From PNNG01 sp964577055 (GTDB lineage Bacteria > Bacteroidota > Bacteroidia > UBA7662), in NCBI GenBank assembly GCA_964577055.1, contig CAZNWC010000003.1:62001-126000 (forward strand): a stretch of DNA of 64,000 nucleotides, in the 5' to 3' direction. Numbering within the stretch: the stretch's first letter is position 1; every line of letters begins with the position of its first letter. Positions 9,312 to 18,300 of the stretch are shown piece by piece. Made by a program: the position numbers and the translations under genes. Below the pieces are notes generated by a model. The model did not search any database. It saw only the letters and a list, made by a program, of their open reading frames with translations, and was not told the origin of the DNA.

Positions 9312-10463
9312 CTAATCCGGCGCGTTGTTCCAAAACACCTGCTCATCGCTGCCCAGGCTGTCGACAAAGCCAAGTAGCAGGGCCAGGTTCATGAGCAAAA
9401 AGTGGCTTAAAAAACGCAGGGGACCGCTGCTGATGCCCCAAGGACGCAGGGCCAAATCGGTGAGGGCAAGCAATAAAGCTGCGTTCATGCCCCAAAAGGC
9501 CCATTGCAACACCCCATACGCATCGGCACCCAAGCCAGCCGAAAGCCAGGCCACGAAAAGCAGGGCAGGGGTGAGCCAACGCAAGGCTTTGTGCGACCAA
9601 AACACATAACCAATGGCCGTGAAAGGGTTCAGCAGACTGGTAAAATGCCGCAAATTCTGGAAGTTACCCTTGCCAATGCGGCGTTTGCGGCGAAACTGCA
9701 CCCGCTGATCGCCCGAAACCCCCAAACTGGTGCGCGCGCTGGCCTGAAAAACGGTGCGGTAACCTTGTCGACTGAGGTCGGCAAAGCTGAAAAAGTCATC
9801 TACAATAAAGCCCTTGGGTACTGGGGTGAACAAGTTGCGGCGGATGGCGTAGGCGGCACCAAAACCGCCAATGACGGCACCCCAGCTGCCTTCGCCGGCT
9901 TTGATGGTCATTTCGCGGGCGGTATAACTGGCTTCCTGCCGGGCAACGGCTTCATCGCCGGTGATGCGGATGTCGGCATGGGCCTGCACCCCACCCACTT
10001 GGGCATCGGCAAAGGGTTTTACCAGCTCGAGTAGGGTGTCGGGTTCAAAAAGGGCATCGGCATCGGTGATTACCAGCAAGTCGGAATGTGCCTGTGCGGC
10101 CAAGGCATTGATGATGTTGGGTTTGCCGGTGCGCGCCTCAAATCGTTGGACGAGCAATCGTCCGGGGTACAGCTGTGCCAATTGGGCCAGGCGTTCGTCG
10201 GTGCCGTCGGTACTGGCGTCGGAACCTACCCGTAAAATGAGTTTATCGGCCGGGTATTGTCCGCCCAAAACCGAATGCACCTTGGCTTCAATCACGGCTA
10301 CTTCGTTGTAGGCGGCCATGAGCACTTCGATGCTCGGCCATGTTTCCAAAGGGGGATAGTTGGGTTGTTTTTGGGCCAAGCGTTTCATGTGTGCCGGAAA
10401 AAGCACATAGCTGTGAAAGACCAGCAGGGTTGCCAAAACAAACAGGACCAAAAACGCCATCAT
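9312..10463 (-). CDS. Glycosyltransferase family 2, membrane-anchored
   Basis: This is a 383-residue GT-A fold enzyme. A TM lies at residues 1-20, followed by a catalytic domain with MAAYNE, the nucleotide-binding acid in GSDASTDGT, the DxD-type motif TDADALF and the DDFFSF motif. Three or four hydrophobic segments near the C-terminus anchor it. It probably transfers a sugar to a lipid carrier or growing glycan at the cytosolic face. The ATG at 10463 shares one base with the stop of the upstream GT4 gene (TGATG), suggesting coupled translation. The longer open frame upstream overlaps that gene and is rejected. Confidence 0.87.
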   Translation of the reverse strand: MMAFLVLFVLATLLVFHSYVLFPAHMKRLAQKQPNYPPLETWPSIEVLMAAYNEVAVIEAKVHSVLGGQYPADKLILRVGSDASTDGTDERLAQLAQLYPGRLLVQRFEARTGKPNIINALAAQAHSDLLVITDADALFEPDTLLELVKPFADAQVGGVQAHADIRITGDEAVARQEASYTAREMTIKAGEGSWGAVIGGFGAAYAIRRNLFTPVPKGFIVDDFFSFADLSRQGYRTVFQASARTSLGVSGDQRVQFRRKRRIGKGNFQNLRHFTSLLNPFTAIGYVFWSHKALRWLTPALLFVAWLSAGLGADAYGVLQWAFWGMNAALLLALTDLALRPWGISSGPLRFLSHFLLMNLALLLGFVDSLGSDEQVFWNNAPD

Positions 10464-11665
10464 CAGGCTGGTAAATTTCGGTAAAAATGCAGCAAGCGCG
10501 TGCCTATTTCTACCCGGTTGAAGTGTTTTTGCACCCAGGCTTGGCCACGCTCGCCCATTTGCCTGGCTTCTTGGGGATGTGCTTGCAGGTAGGCCACGGC
10601 TTCGGCAAAGGCGGCAGGCGTATCGGCCAGCCACAACTGCGCACGGTGGGTGACCGACAATCCTTCTGCCCCTAGGGTGGTGCTCACCACAGGCAGTCCG
10701 AGTGCCAAAGCCTCCAATATTTTGATGCGGATGCCACTGCCTGAGCGAATGGGTACGAGAAAGAGCGGGTTATCGCGCATGGTTTGGGCGGCATCGGGCA
10801 CAAAGCCGAGCATTTCGAGGCCATTGCCCGTGAGTTTGGCGACGGAGGCCGGGGCGTTTTTGCCGGCAACCACGCATTGGCTGTTGGGAGCTTGTTGGCG
10901 GATGGCCGGCCACAGCTCGGCATGCAGCCAGCGCACGGCTTCTTGGTTGGGTTGCCAATCGAGGCTGGCCACAAAGCTGCAGCGGTGCAGGTTTTCGGGC
11001 TTCCAGGCTGGCGCGGCAGCTGCTTTATCGGCGGCCAGGCCCATGGGGGCGCTGGTGATGGTAGCTTTGGTGAGTTGGCCGATGTCGGCTGCATCTACCT
11101 CGGAGATGGCCACAACGGCATCTACCGCGGCATATAAGGCTTCTTCAAAACGCTGGAGCCGACCTGCCTGCAGCTCGAGGTACCATTTTTTCAAGGGCTG
11201 TTGGCAACCGGCAGCCAGGCGCTGCCAAATGCGGTAGTCGATGTTGTGCGCCCGCAACACCACCTTGGCTTGGCTGTGCTGGCGGATGATGGGCAGGTAC
11301 ACCCCCATGAAGGTAGCTTCTAACTGAATGATGTCGAACTTTTGGCGCTGCAAAAGCTTGACCAGGGCGCTGGCAACGGCTGGATGGTAGAACCTGCTTA
11401 CGTGGTAGGCGCTGCCTTCGAGGAGGTTCCAGGCTGCCGACCAGGGGTAGAGGCGGGTGTCGACCGCATGCAGCTGCATTTTAAACTGGCTTTTCCAAAA
11501 GGCGGGGATGGCAACTTCGGCTACCCGACTGCGGCTGGCGTTGAGGCAAAACAGTTGTACATCGGCACCGGCTTCGTGCAGGCCCAGGCACATGGCGTGT
11601 ACGGCCAACGCCCCGCCGTCGTGCAGGGGATGAGGCACCCGGTTGTACAGCTGCAAAATTTTCAT
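10463..11665 (-). CDS. Glycosyltransferase family 4 (GT-B fold)
   Basis: This is a 400-residue retaining glycosyltransferase. The N-terminus MKILQLYNRVPHPLHDGG is typical, and the C-terminal donor site has PIRSGSGIRIKILEALALGLPVV and a later EGL motif. It is likely to act in surface polysaccharide assembly with the GT2 gene downstream. The start ATG at 11665 overlaps the stop of the LptF/G gene by four bases (ATGA). The frame is open to 12145, but the extension lies inside that gene and is discarded. Confidence 0.87.
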   Translation of the reverse strand: MKILQLYNRVPHPLHDGGALAVHAMCLGLHEAGADVQLFCLNASRSRVAEVAIPAFWKSQFKMQLHAVDTRLYPWSAAWNLLEGSAYHVSRFYHPAVASALVKLLQRQKFDIIQLEATFMGVYLPIIRQHSQAKVVLRAHNIDYRIWQRLAAGCQQPLKKWYLELQAGRLQRFEEALYAAVDAVVAISEVDAADIGQLTKATITSAPMGLAADKAAAAPAWKPENLHRCSFVASLDWQPNQEAVRWLHAELWPAIRQQAPNSQCVVAGKNAPASVAKLTGNGLEMLGFVPDAAQTMRDNPLFLVPIRSGSGIRIKILEALALGLPVVSTTLGAEGLSVTHRAQLWLADTPAAFAEAVAYLQAHPQEARQMGERGQAWVQKHFNRVEIGTRLLHFYRNLPA

Positions 11666-13101
11666 GCGGGCTTGGCTTTGTTGCTGCGCCCCAACTTGCG
11701 GAACCAGCGCAGGTAAGAACCCCCGTCGAACAAACGCGAGTCGTTGTTGGCCTTTACGAGCAAAAACAACCCAATGGGCAGCAATACCAAACTCGAAATC
11801 CACATGGCCAGGTGAATGTAGATGAGGCTGTCGCGGGCCAGCTTTTCGGAGGTCATGCTCACCACGTGGTACAACAAAAAGAGCACGATGCTGAACAACA
11901 TGGGCATGCCCAAACCCCCGCGCCGGATGATGGCACCGAGGGGTGCGCCTACTAAAAACAAGAGCAGACAGGCAAAGGCGAGCGAAAATTTGCGGTGGCC
12001 TTCGAGGTAATGCCGGTTGAGGATGCTGCGGCGGGCGTCCATTTCGCGGTCGCGCATGGTGGTGTAACCCTTGATGCTTTGTACGTTGTTGATGGCATCG
12101 CGCAGCACATCTTGTTGTTCCTGCAAAGGCAACAAGGCAAACCAATTGGTATCGAGCATGGCCTTGGCGCCAGCGCTGGCTTCGGCCAATTGAAAAAGAC
12201 TGTCGTTGCGGAACTGGTAGAAATTATCGGTGATCAACAGCAGTTCATCGTCGCGTTTTTGGTAGTCGGTTTCGAGCGAGTCGATTACCTTTTTCAACTG
12301 CCGCAGGTTGAGCATGGCGTAGTAGTCTTTGAACAGCTCTTCGTCGGTGCGTTTGAGTTTGAAAGCCGATAGGTCGAAATGGATTTCCTGCTCGGCAAAG
12401 TGGGTGCGCATATGCGGCTTGCGGTAATATTCGCCCTCTTTGGGCGCCAACTCTTCGTACGAATGTCCGTCGAACAGCCGCAAAGTGAGAAAACGTTCGT
12501 CGGCCGATTGGATCATTTCGCCTCGCTTGGCCACAATGACCATGGTGTTGCCGCGGCCCGCTGTATGGTCGTAAATGAGCACGTCTTCGAGCTCGCGGTT
12601 GTCTTCACTTTTTTTGCCAATGCGGATGGCATAGTTTTCAATTTCGTTGTAAAAGCGACCTGCTTTGATCGACAGGGCTGGTTTTTTCTGCTGTATGTCG
12701 TACAAGAGCGAGCCAAACTTGAGGCGCGAAACAGGCAGTACCGTATTCGAAAAGTAGAAGGCACCCACCATCAGCAGCACAATAAAAATGGTAACCGGCC
12801 GCGTAAAGCGCCACAGGCTGATGCCGGCCGATTTTACCGCGGTGAGTTCGTAAAATTCGCCCAGGTTGCCGTAGGTCATGATGCTCGAGAGCAAAACCGC
12901 CAAGGGCAAAGCCAAGGGCACAAAGCTGGCCGATGCGTAAAAAAGCACCTCGGCAATGATGTACCATTCGAGGCCCTTGCCCACCAGGTCGTCGATGTAG
13001 ACCCAGAGGAACTGCATCACCAGCACAAAAAGCACAATGAAGAAGGTTAGCACAAAGGGGCCCAAAAATGCCCGCATGAGCCAACGCGAAAGGATTTTCA
13101 C
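11662..13101 (-). CDS. LptF/LptG family permease (YjgP/YjgQ)
   Basis: This is a 479-residue inner-membrane protein. An N-terminal bundle of three TMs is followed by a periplasmic beta-jellyroll region (residues about 130-330) and three C-terminal TMs. That is the layout of LptF/LptG, which with LptB2 extracts LPS for transport to the outer membrane. MKILSRWLMRAFLGPF and LSSIMTYGNLGEFYELTAVKSAGIS are characteristic. Bacteroidota often carry LptF and LptG at separate loci, and which one this is cannot be settled here. It heads an overlapping unit with two glycosyltransferase genes. Confidence 0.88.
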   Translation of the reverse strand: MKILSRWLMRAFLGPFVLTFFIVLFVLVMQFLWVYIDDLVGKGLEWYIIAEVLFYASASFVPLALPLAVLLSSIMTYGNLGEFYELTAVKSAGISLWRFTRPVTIFIVLLMVGAFYFSNTVLPVSRLKFGSLLYDIQQKKPALSIKAGRFYNEIENYAIRIGKKSEDNRELEDVLIYDHTAGRGNTMVIVAKRGEMIQSADERFLTLRLFDGHSYEELAPKEGEYYRKPHMRTHFAEQEIHFDLSAFKLKRTDEELFKDYYAMLNLRQLKKVIDSLETDYQKRDDELLLITDNFYQFRNDSLFQLAEASAGAKAMLDTNWFALLPLQEQQDVLRDAINNVQSIKGYTTMRDREMDARRSILNRHYLEGHRKFSLAFACLLLFLVGAPLGAIIRRGGLGMPMLFSIVLFLLYHVVSMTSEKLARDSLIYIHLAMWISSLVLLPIGLFLLVKANNDSRLFDGGSYLRWFRKLGRSNKAKPA

Positions 13102-13116
13102 GCTTTGCCTGTTTGG

Positions 13117-13500
13117 TTAAGCCCCCAGCCGGCCACGCAGTTGCTGAACCGACTGGTCCCACAACAACTGGTTGTCTTCTTGCTCAGAGGCGTCACAAAA
13201 ATCGGTAATGGTGAGCGAAACTTCACCGGTAAGTTCGTCCTGGCGGATGCGGAACTCGAAATATTCTTCGGGATCGTTGCTGTGCAGCCACACAAAGCGG
13301 CTGTGGCTGTTGAGGCGGTTTTCAACCAAACGGGCTTCGCTGCTGCTACTTTCCCAAAAAAACTCGTAGTTATCGCCGTGAATGTTCACTTTGTCGGCAA
13401 ACCAATCTTCAAAACCCGATGGTGACGATATGAATCGGTATAAGAGTTTGGGAGAACAGTTGAATAAGTACTCCAGCTTGTTTTTTACGCGGTTTTCCAT
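13117..13500 (-). CDS. START-like domain protein
   Basis: This is a 127-residue cytosolic protein of the AHSA1/START-like type found across Bacteroidota. The motifs CSPKLLYRFISSPSGFEDWFAD and FEFRIRQDELTGEVSLTITDF fit this family, recognised from memory, and the fold usually binds a hydrophobic ligand. No function is established. It lies 15 bases upstream of the LptF/G gene in the same direction. A purine-rich AAAGGAG lies about ten bases before the ATG, better than most starts in this window. Confidence 0.8.
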   Translation of the reverse strand: MENRVKNKLEYLFNCSPKLLYRFISSPSGFEDWFADKVNIHGDNYEFFWESSSSEARLVENRLNSHSRFVWLHSNDPEEYFEFRIRQDELTGEVSLTITDFCDASEQEDNQLLWDQSVQQLRGRLGA

Positions 13501-13624
13501 CCTTCGCTCCTTTCAGCGAGCCTTTTAGGGGCTGCTTCACAAGTATAGTTGTTCGTGCTGAGGAAAGGAAGACTTTTTTGCAAAAGCCACCGAAAATGTT
13601 TTCCGCTTTTTAATAGCAACCCGC

Positions 13625-13632
13625 TATATTTG
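13625..13632 (+). promoter_or_regulatory. -7 box of tRNA-Met promoter
   Basis: TATATTTG matches TAnnTTTG exactly and ends eleven bases before the first base of the tRNA. No clear -33 TTTG is seen. Confidence 0.65.
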
Positions 13633-13643
13633 CAACCCAATTC

Positions 13644-13717
13644 GGCGAGGTAGCTCAGTTGGTTAGAGCGTAGGATTCATAACCCTAAGGTCACGAGTTC
13701 AATTCTCGTCCTCGCTA
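13644..13717 (+). tRNA. tRNA-Met (anticodon CAT)
   Basis: This is a 74-base cloverleaf. The acceptor stem GGCGAGG/CCTCGCT pairs with one G-T at the end. The D arm is GCTC-AGTTGGTTA-GAGC, the anticodon loop is TTCATAA, and the T arm is ACGAG-TTCAATT-CTCGT. The discriminator base is A and CCA is not encoded. The anticodon stem has an A-C mismatch next to the loop. With CAT the choice is elongator tRNA-Met or lysidine-modified tRNA-Ile2. The acceptor and D-arm pattern favours elongator Met. Confidence 0.9.
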
Positions 13718-13725
13718 CACGGTCA

Positions 13726-13760
13726 AAAGGCCATCCCCTGCGGATGGCCTTTGCTATTTT
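13726..13760 (+). terminator. Terminator between tRNA-Met and the convergent sua5 gene
   Basis: An eleven-pair perfect stem AAAGGCCATCC/GGATGGCCTTT has the loop CCTGC. The trailing T-run is weak. It lies between two convergent genes and can serve both strands. Confidence 0.75.
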
Positions 13761-13764
13761 AGGC

Positions 13765-14721
13765 TCATGGCAAGCGGCTTTGCACGGCGCGCGTGAGGCG
13801 GTCGTTGATGGCCAGGCCCAATCCCGTTTCCGGAAATTTTTCTACCAGCACCCAATCGTAGCGCATTTCGTCGAGTAAACGCAGGGTGGCGAACAGCTTG
13901 CTGGCTGCTTCGGGCAAACTGTTGGCAGGCGAAAGCAACCATTGGTGCTGCGGGTCGACCTGGGGCAAGGGGCTGCTGAAACGCAGGTAGCCTATGCGGC
14001 CTGCCGGCAGCTCGGTTACTTCGTGTTGCCACAACAAAGGGGTGCGGGGGGCATAGTGCTTCACCAACATGCCGGGCGCCCGGGGATTGCTGCTGCTGGT
14101 TTGCACTGACAATGGTTGTCCCACCGCAGCTTCCAGGGCTTCGAGCGAAAGCCCACCAAGTCGCAACACCTTGGGCTCACCCCCACTGAGGTCGATAATG
14201 GTGCTCTCGAGTCCCACACTGCAAGGTCCTCCGTCGAGCACATAGGCCACGGCATCGCCCAGCTGTTGGAGCACGTGTTGGGCGGTGGTGGGACTCACAT
14301 AGCCGAACGGATTGGCGCTGGGGGCTGCCAGCGGGAAGTCGAGCGCCTCGAGCAACTGCAGGCTCAATGGGTGGTTGGGCACACGGATGCCCACGGTGGA
14401 ATGTCCGGCACTTACCAAATCGGGGATGATGGCTTTTTTGGGCAAGATGAAGGTAAGCGGTCCCGGACAAAAAACTTCCGCCAAGCGGTAAGCCAGGGGT
14501 GGTACTTGTCTGCAATAGCGTTCTACCTGTTCAAAACGCGCCAGGTGCACAATCAGCGGGTCGAAAGCCGGGCGGTTTTTGGCTTCGAAGATGCGGGCAA
14601 CGGCCAAGGAATCTAGGGCATTGGCTGCCAAACCATACACGGTTTCGGTGGGAATGCCCACCAACTGGCCTTTGCGCAAGGCCTCGGCAGCCCTGCTGAC
14701 ATCGGTACCCCATTTTTCCAT
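13765..14721 (-). CDS. L-threonylcarbamoyladenylate synthase (Sua5 type)
   Basis: This 318-residue enzyme makes threonylcarbamoyl-AMP from threonine, bicarbonate and ATP, the first step of t6A modification of tRNA. The YrdC domain (about residues 8-200) carries GIPTETVYGLAANA, KNRPAFDPLIVHL, CPGPLTFIL and SANPFGYVSPT. A C-terminal Sua5 domain of about 100 residues, joined by a linker with APGMLVKHYAPRTPL, marks it as the long Sua5 form rather than TsaC. A perfect TAGTTTTG box ends four bases before the ATG. Confidence 0.92.
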   Translation of the reverse strand: MEKWGTDVSRAAEALRKGQLVGIPTETVYGLAANALDSLAVARIFEAKNRPAFDPLIVHLARFEQVERYCRQVPPLAYRLAEVFCPGPLTFILPKKAIIPDLVSAGHSTVGIRVPNHPLSLQLLEALDFPLAAPSANPFGYVSPTTAQHVLQQLGDAVAYVLDGGPCSVGLESTIIDLSGGEPKVLRLGGLSLEALEAAVGQPLSVQTSSSNPRAPGMLVKHYAPRTPLLWQHEVTELPAGRIGYLRFSSPLPQVDPQHQWLLSPANSLPEAASKLFATLRLLDEMRYDWVLVEKFPETGLGLAINDRLTRAVQSRLP

Positions 14722-14725
14722 GCTG

Positions 14726-14733
14726 CAAAACTA
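14726..14733 (-). promoter_or_regulatory. -7 box (TAGTTTTG) of sua5
   Basis: On the minus strand TAGTTTTG is followed by CAGC and then the ATG at 14721. With a start site a few bases past the box, the mRNA would begin at or next to the start codon. No clear -33 element is seen. Confidence 0.6.
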
Positions 14734-14801
14734 CACAAAGCATCGAAAGCTTGTTGCGATGCATGTTTTGGCCTATATTGTGAGGCTAAATTCCTGTTGT
14801 G

Positions 14802-15290
14802 ATGCACTTTCGGCCGCTTTATCTGCTTTTGGGTCTGGCTTTGTTTGCCGGTTTGGGTGCTGCATGCCAATCGAAAAAAAAAATACCGGCGATGAATGTG
14901 GTGCATTTTGACACAAAATCGGGTACTGCACCTGGGTTTACCGTGGCAGGCGTACGCGCCGAGCAGCTGAACGGACGCATCAATGTGGCCATTATCAGCC
15001 TGGAAGGAAGCATGCTGCAGCTCAATGGCTTGCCAGTGGCCGATTTACAAGCGGGCAAGGTAAAAGCCGGAAGCTACCGGGTGGTGTACCTGCCAGGAGG
15101 CGTACAACCGGCTTGCACGGCAGCGGAGGGCAAAAGCCGCCTCGTATTGCATCAGCAAAACGAAAATGGCTGGGAAATGCAGCTGCAAACCCGCCTCATG
15201 TGTGGCATTGCGCCGCTCGAAGTGGCCTGTCGCGTGAGCTTTACCGTGCCTGAGCCCACTTTTGTGGCCCCCAACCAACCAACGCAATAG
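14802..15290 (+). CDS. Hypothetical lipoprotein
   Basis: This is a 162-residue protein not recognised as a family. A signal peptide with a lipobox ends at GLGAAC (Cys 22), followed by a basic stretch SKKK. The mature part is predicted mostly beta, with three Cys residues (in the CTAAEG, RLMCG and VACRV contexts) that could form disulfides. A GTG at 14799 is an alternative start one codon earlier. It ends 14 bases before the S8 protease gene, whose promoter box overlaps this stop codon, so the two may be transcribed separately. Confidence 0.7.
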   Translation: MHFRPLYLLLGLALFAGLGAACQSKKKIPAMNVVHFDTKSGTAPGFTVAGVRAEQLNGRINVAIISLEGSMLQLNGLPVADLQAGKVKAGSYRVVYLPGGVQPACTAAEGKSRLVLHQQNENGWEMQLQTRLMCGIAPLEVACRVSFTVPEPTFVAPNQPTQ

Positions 15291-15295
15291 ATTTG
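15288..15295 (+). promoter_or_regulatory. -7 box (TAGATTTG) of the S8 protease gene
   Basis: An exact TAnnTTTG match overlaps the TAG stop of the preceding lipoprotein gene and lies nine bases before the ATG at 15305. Confidence 0.55.
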
Positions 15296-15304
15296 TTCCG
15301 ATAC

Positions 15305-18300
15305 ATGAAGTACTTTTTGACCCTGGCTACGGCTTTGTTGATTTCTGCCACGGCCGGATTTGCCCAATTGCAATTGCCCGCCTTGCAGCAAGTACAACAG
15401 CAACTCAATGCGTCGTACCGCTTGCAACGCCAACAGCTTGAAAAGCGCGCCAAAGAACAAGGTTTGCCCATGCGCTGGAAAGACGATGCCGGCCACGAAG
15501 TAGAACTCACCGGCTTCGACGAGCTGGGCATGCCCGTGTATGTGATTACCGACAATGTGGTGGCCGCCAACAGCACCGCCACCTCACGGGTGTATCCGGG
15601 GGGCAGTTTGGGATACAACCTCACTGGTGCGGGCATGACCGTGGGCGAATGGGATGGGGGAGCTACCCGCCTTACCCACCAAGAACTGAACGGCCGTGCT
15701 GTTCAAGTAGATGGGGCCACCACCCTCAGCAACCACGCCACACACGTGGCGGGTACCCTCATTGGCGGCGGGGTGCAACCCAATGCCAGGGGCATGGCCT
15801 GGGAAGCGAACCTGGCTACCTACGATTGGAACAACGACAATGCCGAGATGACGGCTGCCGCGCAAAATGGACTCCTCGTTTCGAACCACAGCTACGGACA
15901 AATTGCCGGCTGGTACAGTTCGGGAGGCGTTTGGTATTGGTACGGCACTACCAGCATCAGCGAAACCCTCGATTGGAACTTCGGCTTTTACAACAGCAAG
16001 GCCCAGCAGTGGGACCAAATAGCGGTGAACAACCCTTTTTACCTCATTGTGAAGTCGGCAGGCAACAACCGCAACCAAGGACCCAGCGCCGGTACCAGCC
16101 ACCAGGTGCGCAATGCCAACGGACAGTGGGTAACGAGCACCACGGTGCGGCCCCGTTCAGGTCCGTACGACTGTTTGCCCACCTATTCAGTAGCCAAAAA
16201 CATCCTCACCATTGGGGCGGTAAACGATTTGAACAACGGCTGGCAATCGGCTGCGGGCGTGGGCATGTCGTCGTTCAGCAGCTGGGGTCCTACCGACGAC
16301 GGACGCATCAAGCCCGACATTGTAGGCAATGGGGTGGGTTTGTACTCGAGTTATTCGGGCAGCAATACGGCCTATGCCAGCATCAGCGGTACCAGCATGT
16401 CGGGTCCCAATGTAGCCGGCAGCCTCATCCTCATCCAACAGCGTTTTCAGCAAGTGCACAACCGCTTCATGCGTTCTTCCACCTTAAAGGCACTTTCCAT
16501 CCATACGGCCGATGAAGCAGGTCCCGACCCCGGGCCCGATTATATGTTCGGTTGGGGTTTGCTCAATACCGGCCGTGCCGTGCAGCTCATCGACAATGTG
16601 GATGCACAATCCTTGCTCGAGGAGCACACCCTCGAAGACCAGGCCACCTGGCAATTGGCCGCCAGCCATCCACAGGCTGGGCCATTGCGCGTGAGCATTG
16701 CCTGGACCGACCCTGCAGCCACTCCTCCTCCTGCTTCGCTCAATCCGAGCACCCGCATGTTGGTGAACGACCTCGATTTGCGGCTCATCCATGTGCCTAC
16801 CAATACGGTGTACAGTCCGTGGATTTTGGATCCAGCCAATCCTTCGGCTGCGGCACAAACGGGCGACAACAACCGCGACAATGTGGAGCAAGTATTTGTG
16901 GCCAATGCTCCGGCAGGCGAATATTTGGTGGTGATCAGCCACAAAGGCAGTTTGCGCCAGGGCCAGCCCCAGGCATTTGGCTTGGTGGCCACTGGTTTGG
17001 TGAAAGGTTTAGAAGCCAATTTCACGGCCAGCAGCCGATTTGTGTGCGTGGGCGATACGGTGCAGTTCGCAAGCACTTCAGCAGGTGCAAGTCAGTATGC
17101 ATGGTCGTTCCCCGGCGCCAATCCCACCACCGATACCACTGCCCAACCGCGGGTGGTGTACAACAATCCGGGCATTTATCCCGTAAGCCTGGCAGTGAGT
17201 GGTTTGCAGGGAACAGACACTTTGCTGCGGTCGACTTACATGTACGTAGGCCGAGGCGTAGCGTTGCCTTTCACCGAAGATTTTGAAAACGAAGCCTGGG
17301 AAGATAGGGGCTGGCGTATCGAGAATCCCGATTCGGCCCGGACCTGGGCCCTTACCAATGTTGGGGGAAGCAGCACCGGCAGCAGGGCCGCGTTTATGGA
17401 TTTTTACAATTACAACCAATCAGGCGCCATCGACCGCATGACGGCACCTCCGGTGGATCTTACCGGCTTGGGAAGTGCCAGTTTACAATTCCGCCATGCC
17501 TATCGCCGCTACAACAGCAGCACCAGCGATTCGTTGCGCATCAAGGTATCGGTAGATTGCGGTCAAAACTGGACAACTGTACTGGCTGTTGGTGGCAATA
17601 CCATGGCAACGGCAGCGGCCAGCACCAGCAATTTTGTGCCGGCTACAGCCGCCGATTGGTGTGGCGCCGGCAGCAATTTGGCTTGTTTCAATGTGGCATT
17701 GGATAGCTTTGTGGGTCAACCGCAAGTTTGGGTGCAGTTTGAAGCGGTAAATGCCTATGGCAACAACCTTTACATCGACGATGTAGTGGTGACCGGCGTA
17801 CCCAATGTATTGCCACAGGCCGCCCTTACCCAGTCGGTGAACCGCCTTTGCGCGGGCGATAGCGTGCAGTTTGGCGATGTTTCTACCGGTTTGCCCAATG
17901 CCCGCAGCTGGTTGTTCCCCGGTGGTTCGCCCGCCAGCAGCACCGACCCGCAACCCAGGGTAGCCTACCCAGGCGCGGGGACCTACAACGTCAGCCTGAT
18001 TGTGCAAAACGTGGTGGGTTTTGATACCCTCGTGATTGCGCAAGCCGTGCAGGTAGATGCCTTGCCTTCGGTGAGCATGGCCGCCTTACCTGTAGTCTGT
18101 AGTACCGATGGGGTGTTGACCCTCACGGCCGGACAGCCTGCCGGGGGCTACTATTCAGGCACCGGCGTGGTGGGCAGTCAACAATTCGATCCTGCCCTGG
18201 CCGGCCCCGGACTGCACGACATCATCTACACCTACACCCAAAACGGCTGTGTGGCCAATGTCACCGCTCAAATTACTGTAACGGCCACACCACAAGCCAG

